From NCBI GenBank assembly GCA_031769625.1, contig JAUIMM010000015.1, positions 31,073,501-31,137,500 of the forward strand: DNA of 64,000 nt, in the 5' to 3' direction. Shown piece after piece: positions 31,075-64,000 of the stretch (position 1 is its first letter; the number at the start of each line of letters is the position of its first letter). This DNA is from Taudactylus pleione (taxonomy: Eukaryota; Chordata; Amphibia; Anura; Myobatrachidae). The notes under the pieces were generated by a model. The model saw nothing but the letters and a program-made list of their open reading frames with translations, had not been told where the DNA came from and made no database searches. Made by a program: the position numbers and the translations under genes.

Positions 31075-33047
31075 ACGAATGCTACTTCTAGCTTTTATTT
31101 AGATGTGTTCAGCTGCGAGAGCCAAAAATTTCTCCATTATCATCATTCAATGTGAATGACACAATACATGAGGGTCCAGTGCAGTAGGGGGACAGGGGGC
31201 TTGTTGACAAAATACCAAATGTATCTTTTTTTTTTTTCTCCCTTGCGTTTAAGCTTCTGGTTGCACGATTTGTAACCCGCTGAAAAAAAAGGTACATGGC
31301 ATAAAATACTATATTGCATACTATATACATATCAACATACAAGAGTAAATGGACCATTTTTACAAAATACACAATACCTACAGCTTAACTTAAGAAGCTC
31401 GTGTAAAAATGCCCCTGATCCTTCCGCTCTCCCTCTCCTCACATTCTGTTAAGACGACAAAATATTGTGTAGAGCAGATTCTTAAAATACAGAGTATCGC
31501 TGCGGAATGACACACAGTTAAAAACCCATTTGAGAAGAAAAGGGTAATGTCCTAAATCCTATTATCCACATGGGAAAGGCCATTCCATAGAATTAACCAG
31601 TGAACAGAGTTTAGTCTCCACTTTACTTCAAGCCAAGAACCTGACAAGACTACAAGGAATGTTATAACCTAGAACTGCATCCAATCTGCAACATTACCGT
31701 GTCCATGGGATAAAAATTCACAGTATACACTGCCCTCCAGTGTTCAACTGCTGCAATTGCAGGACGATGATTACGCAGAGGAAGCTTGCAGTCAATGTTA
31801 TACACTGAACTAGCGCAGCTTTATCTAATCTGTGCCTCTTCATGAGTAAGTCATGCTGGGAACTGTAACTGAAGCATCACTTTGCATGGGCCCTTGCCAA
31901 AGGTAGCCAGATACCTGCACTATCCTCAGTCTATGAGCAGTACAGGACTATAAAATGTACATATAATTTATGGATTAAATACGGGCAGCCATATCCTCTA
32001 TTGTCAAGTCACATCCAAATGAGCAACTATTTAAAAACATCATCATTTTTTTTTTAGGGCTACAGCTAGCTGGCTGCAGTAATGAAATGTATAGGAGATG
32101 ACATCACTGCATTCAGAACTGAACAGTTACATTTAGTTGAGAAACTAACTCCTCTATATGGGGAATATGGGCCAAGTCACTACCTGAATTTCCTGTTACA
32201 CAGAGTAACACTGTGCAAATGAAACCTCCTCAGCACAAGTTATTTATGCAACAACATGCCAAGAAAATCCATGTTCACAGCCACTGTGCAATATGCTGAT
32301 CTGGAAAAAAGTGAGTATACAAGATGACTTGATTGGAAGTAGCAGCACGATAGACCTCCCATACATGAAATAAATGTAACTGTCAGGATGGATACTGGGA
32401 ATGCTGGAACCTTAGAACAGAAATATATAGTGATCACGTAGAGAAGAATGGGCAGTTTCTAGGCCTGTTCATTCGTACGTCCATACATGTAACAAAAATA
32501 GATTCCTGTACTAAAATGGACTTAAATGCTCTTTTGCGCAGCTTCATAAAATAACCTTCCAGCCAGAAGAACGTGCAACAAATGCAAGTCATCCTGACGT
32601 CAAGTTGTGAATGTTAGAGGAGGGGAATCCACGAATGAGAAAGCAAAACCACATGCCTTGTATACCCATCAGATTGACAAATGCCCCTCATTCCTTGATC
32701 AATCTGAATAGGCTTTTTTTTTTTTGTGCAACTTCACTTGATGCCCAAGATCCTATGTAACAAATGACAGACTTTTGTACAGGAGGTGCATTTCTGACCA
32801 TAACAAGTCACAGTCTCCTAGTTTCAGGAGGGTCTATTCATGGCCAAATGGTGATGTTCATCATTGCAGTACAAGAGGTCCACATTCCACAGCAATGACA
32901 GCTTAGTCTATCTGCTCCTACAAGGAACGATGAACAGACGTAGTGCTTATAATCACCACATAAAAGACATAAGGGTAACCAGTCTGGCAAGAGAGGCCTT
33001 TGACGAATGTGTTAGATCTGTTCACTTCTCCCATGTGGAGACCAAGC
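31075..33047 (-). other. NDST2: NDST2 3' UTR (inferred extent)
   Basis: This is about 2 kb of non-coding, apparently single-copy sequence after the NDST2 stop, running to the first well-placed minus-strand AATAAA at 31099-31094. I recognise no transposon in it. Shorter poly(A) use is possible. Confidence 0.5.
31094..31099 (-). promoter_or_regulatory. Candidate NDST2 poly(A) signal AATAAA
   Basis: The plus strand reads TTTATT, which is AATAAA on the NDST2 sense strand, about 1.95 kb after the stop. It marks a plausible 3' end about 7.2 kb from the ZSWIM8 end. Confidence 0.45.
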
Positions 33048-63163
<30,116 letters not shown>

Positions 63164-64000
63164 CTGGAAGACAATGCATCTGATTATTAACAAGAAAAAG
63201 CAAATGTTGTAACAAACATTGTAAACCTTGTACCTAAATTTCACCGCAGTTACAGGCCCAAATTCCAGTAATGCTCAGAAAATCCAGTTAATCTACAGCC
63301 TGAACCTGCAGGCCATTGACTTGTGGAGAATCAGAAGAAAGACATTTGTCTTTTAGGCATAGTTTCTGTTTGCTTCGTTTAGGTGAAATAGAACTAAAAT
63401 ATTGTTTACAAAGAGCGCCCACAACTGACAGACATGTACGTTACCATTACGCACCTGAAAATGAATGGATGTCTGAAAAAATTATGAAATAAAGATTTGT
63501 GAAATTCAGTAAGTTGCCATTTTGAGTTACATTTAACAGGCTGAAGTGACCATTCAAAGCACCCAGAGTACATGAGAAACAGGCAAAGAGGTTCTAGAGA
63601 ATCCAAGTGGTGCTAAAAGCAACTGCAGGGATAAAGAATGATAATAGCTGGGGATTTGAAGCAGATACGATCAGTGCTGTAGAAAGGATAATAATAGCAT
63701 AGACTGATAATAATATAGGAACAGAACTTGAAAGAAAAAAGGTGAGAAGATCTGACTTGACAGAGCTTACAATCAGCTTCTTAATATTAAATCAAAAGAG
63801 CTATACTGTCAATTGATGGCAAGTATAAAAGAAGGCTGCACTGAACCGATCGGAATATCTAGAGAAGGCTGCAAAGACTTTTACACTTTTTTTTTTTTTT
63901 TTTAATTCTAGGTAAAGGATGAATGACTTTACAAGCTGCCTGTCCTTTTCTACACTGTAATCCCATCGCAGCAGACCTGCTTAGCAGATTTTCAAGTTAA

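Overview
The window is vertebrate nuclear DNA. It has long introns with consensus GT/AG sites, interleaved with dense DNA transposons and a DIRS-type retroelement. That repeat mix (DIRS elements, several Tc1 families, many MITEs) fits an amphibian, most likely a frog. This is inference from repeat style and protein divergence; no species is claimed.

Two host genes are present, arranged tail to tail. On the + strand, positions 374-23098 hold the last 15 coding exons (about 1,010 residues) of ZSWIM8, the substrate receptor of a cullin-RING E3 ligase known for target-directed microRNA decay. On the - strand, 63163 down to 33048 holds the last 10 coding exons (467 residues) of NDST2, the Golgi heparan sulfate N-deacetylase/N-sulfotransferase. 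All exon phases join without stop or frameshift, so both genes look functional. Their promoters and N-terminal halves lie outside the window, one off each edge. The convergent ZSWIM8-NDST2 order is the same as in human.

Nearly everything else is mobile or repetitive. ZSWIM8 introns carry short inverted-repeat elements, a Tigger/MER2-like element, a near-perfect 104-bp palindrome, a 6 x 50-bp tandem repeat, and a 1.6-kb TIR element that contains a 28-copy 30-bp minisatellite. The spacer between the genes (about 23.9-31.1 kb) holds a degenerate Tc1 copy, a perfect 24-bp hairpin and a three-level nest (MITE, then MITE, then Tc1).

NDST2 introns carry a second nest (Tc1 containing another Tc1 that contains two small elements), a decayed third Tc1 type, a 37-bp minisatellite, and a structurally complete 5.9-kb DIRS element on the - strand (about 55091-61019). 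The DIRS element sits inside a fourth Tc1. It keeps its inverted terminal repeats, the internal complementary region that matches both termini, an RT/RNase H/methyltransferase-like ORF and a tyrosine-recombinase ORF. Only its gag frame is broken, at a run of eight G residues.

A recurring family of non-autonomous elements with CCTAACCC-like cores and apparent 8-11 bp target duplications occurs at least six times. It is the least familiar component of the window.
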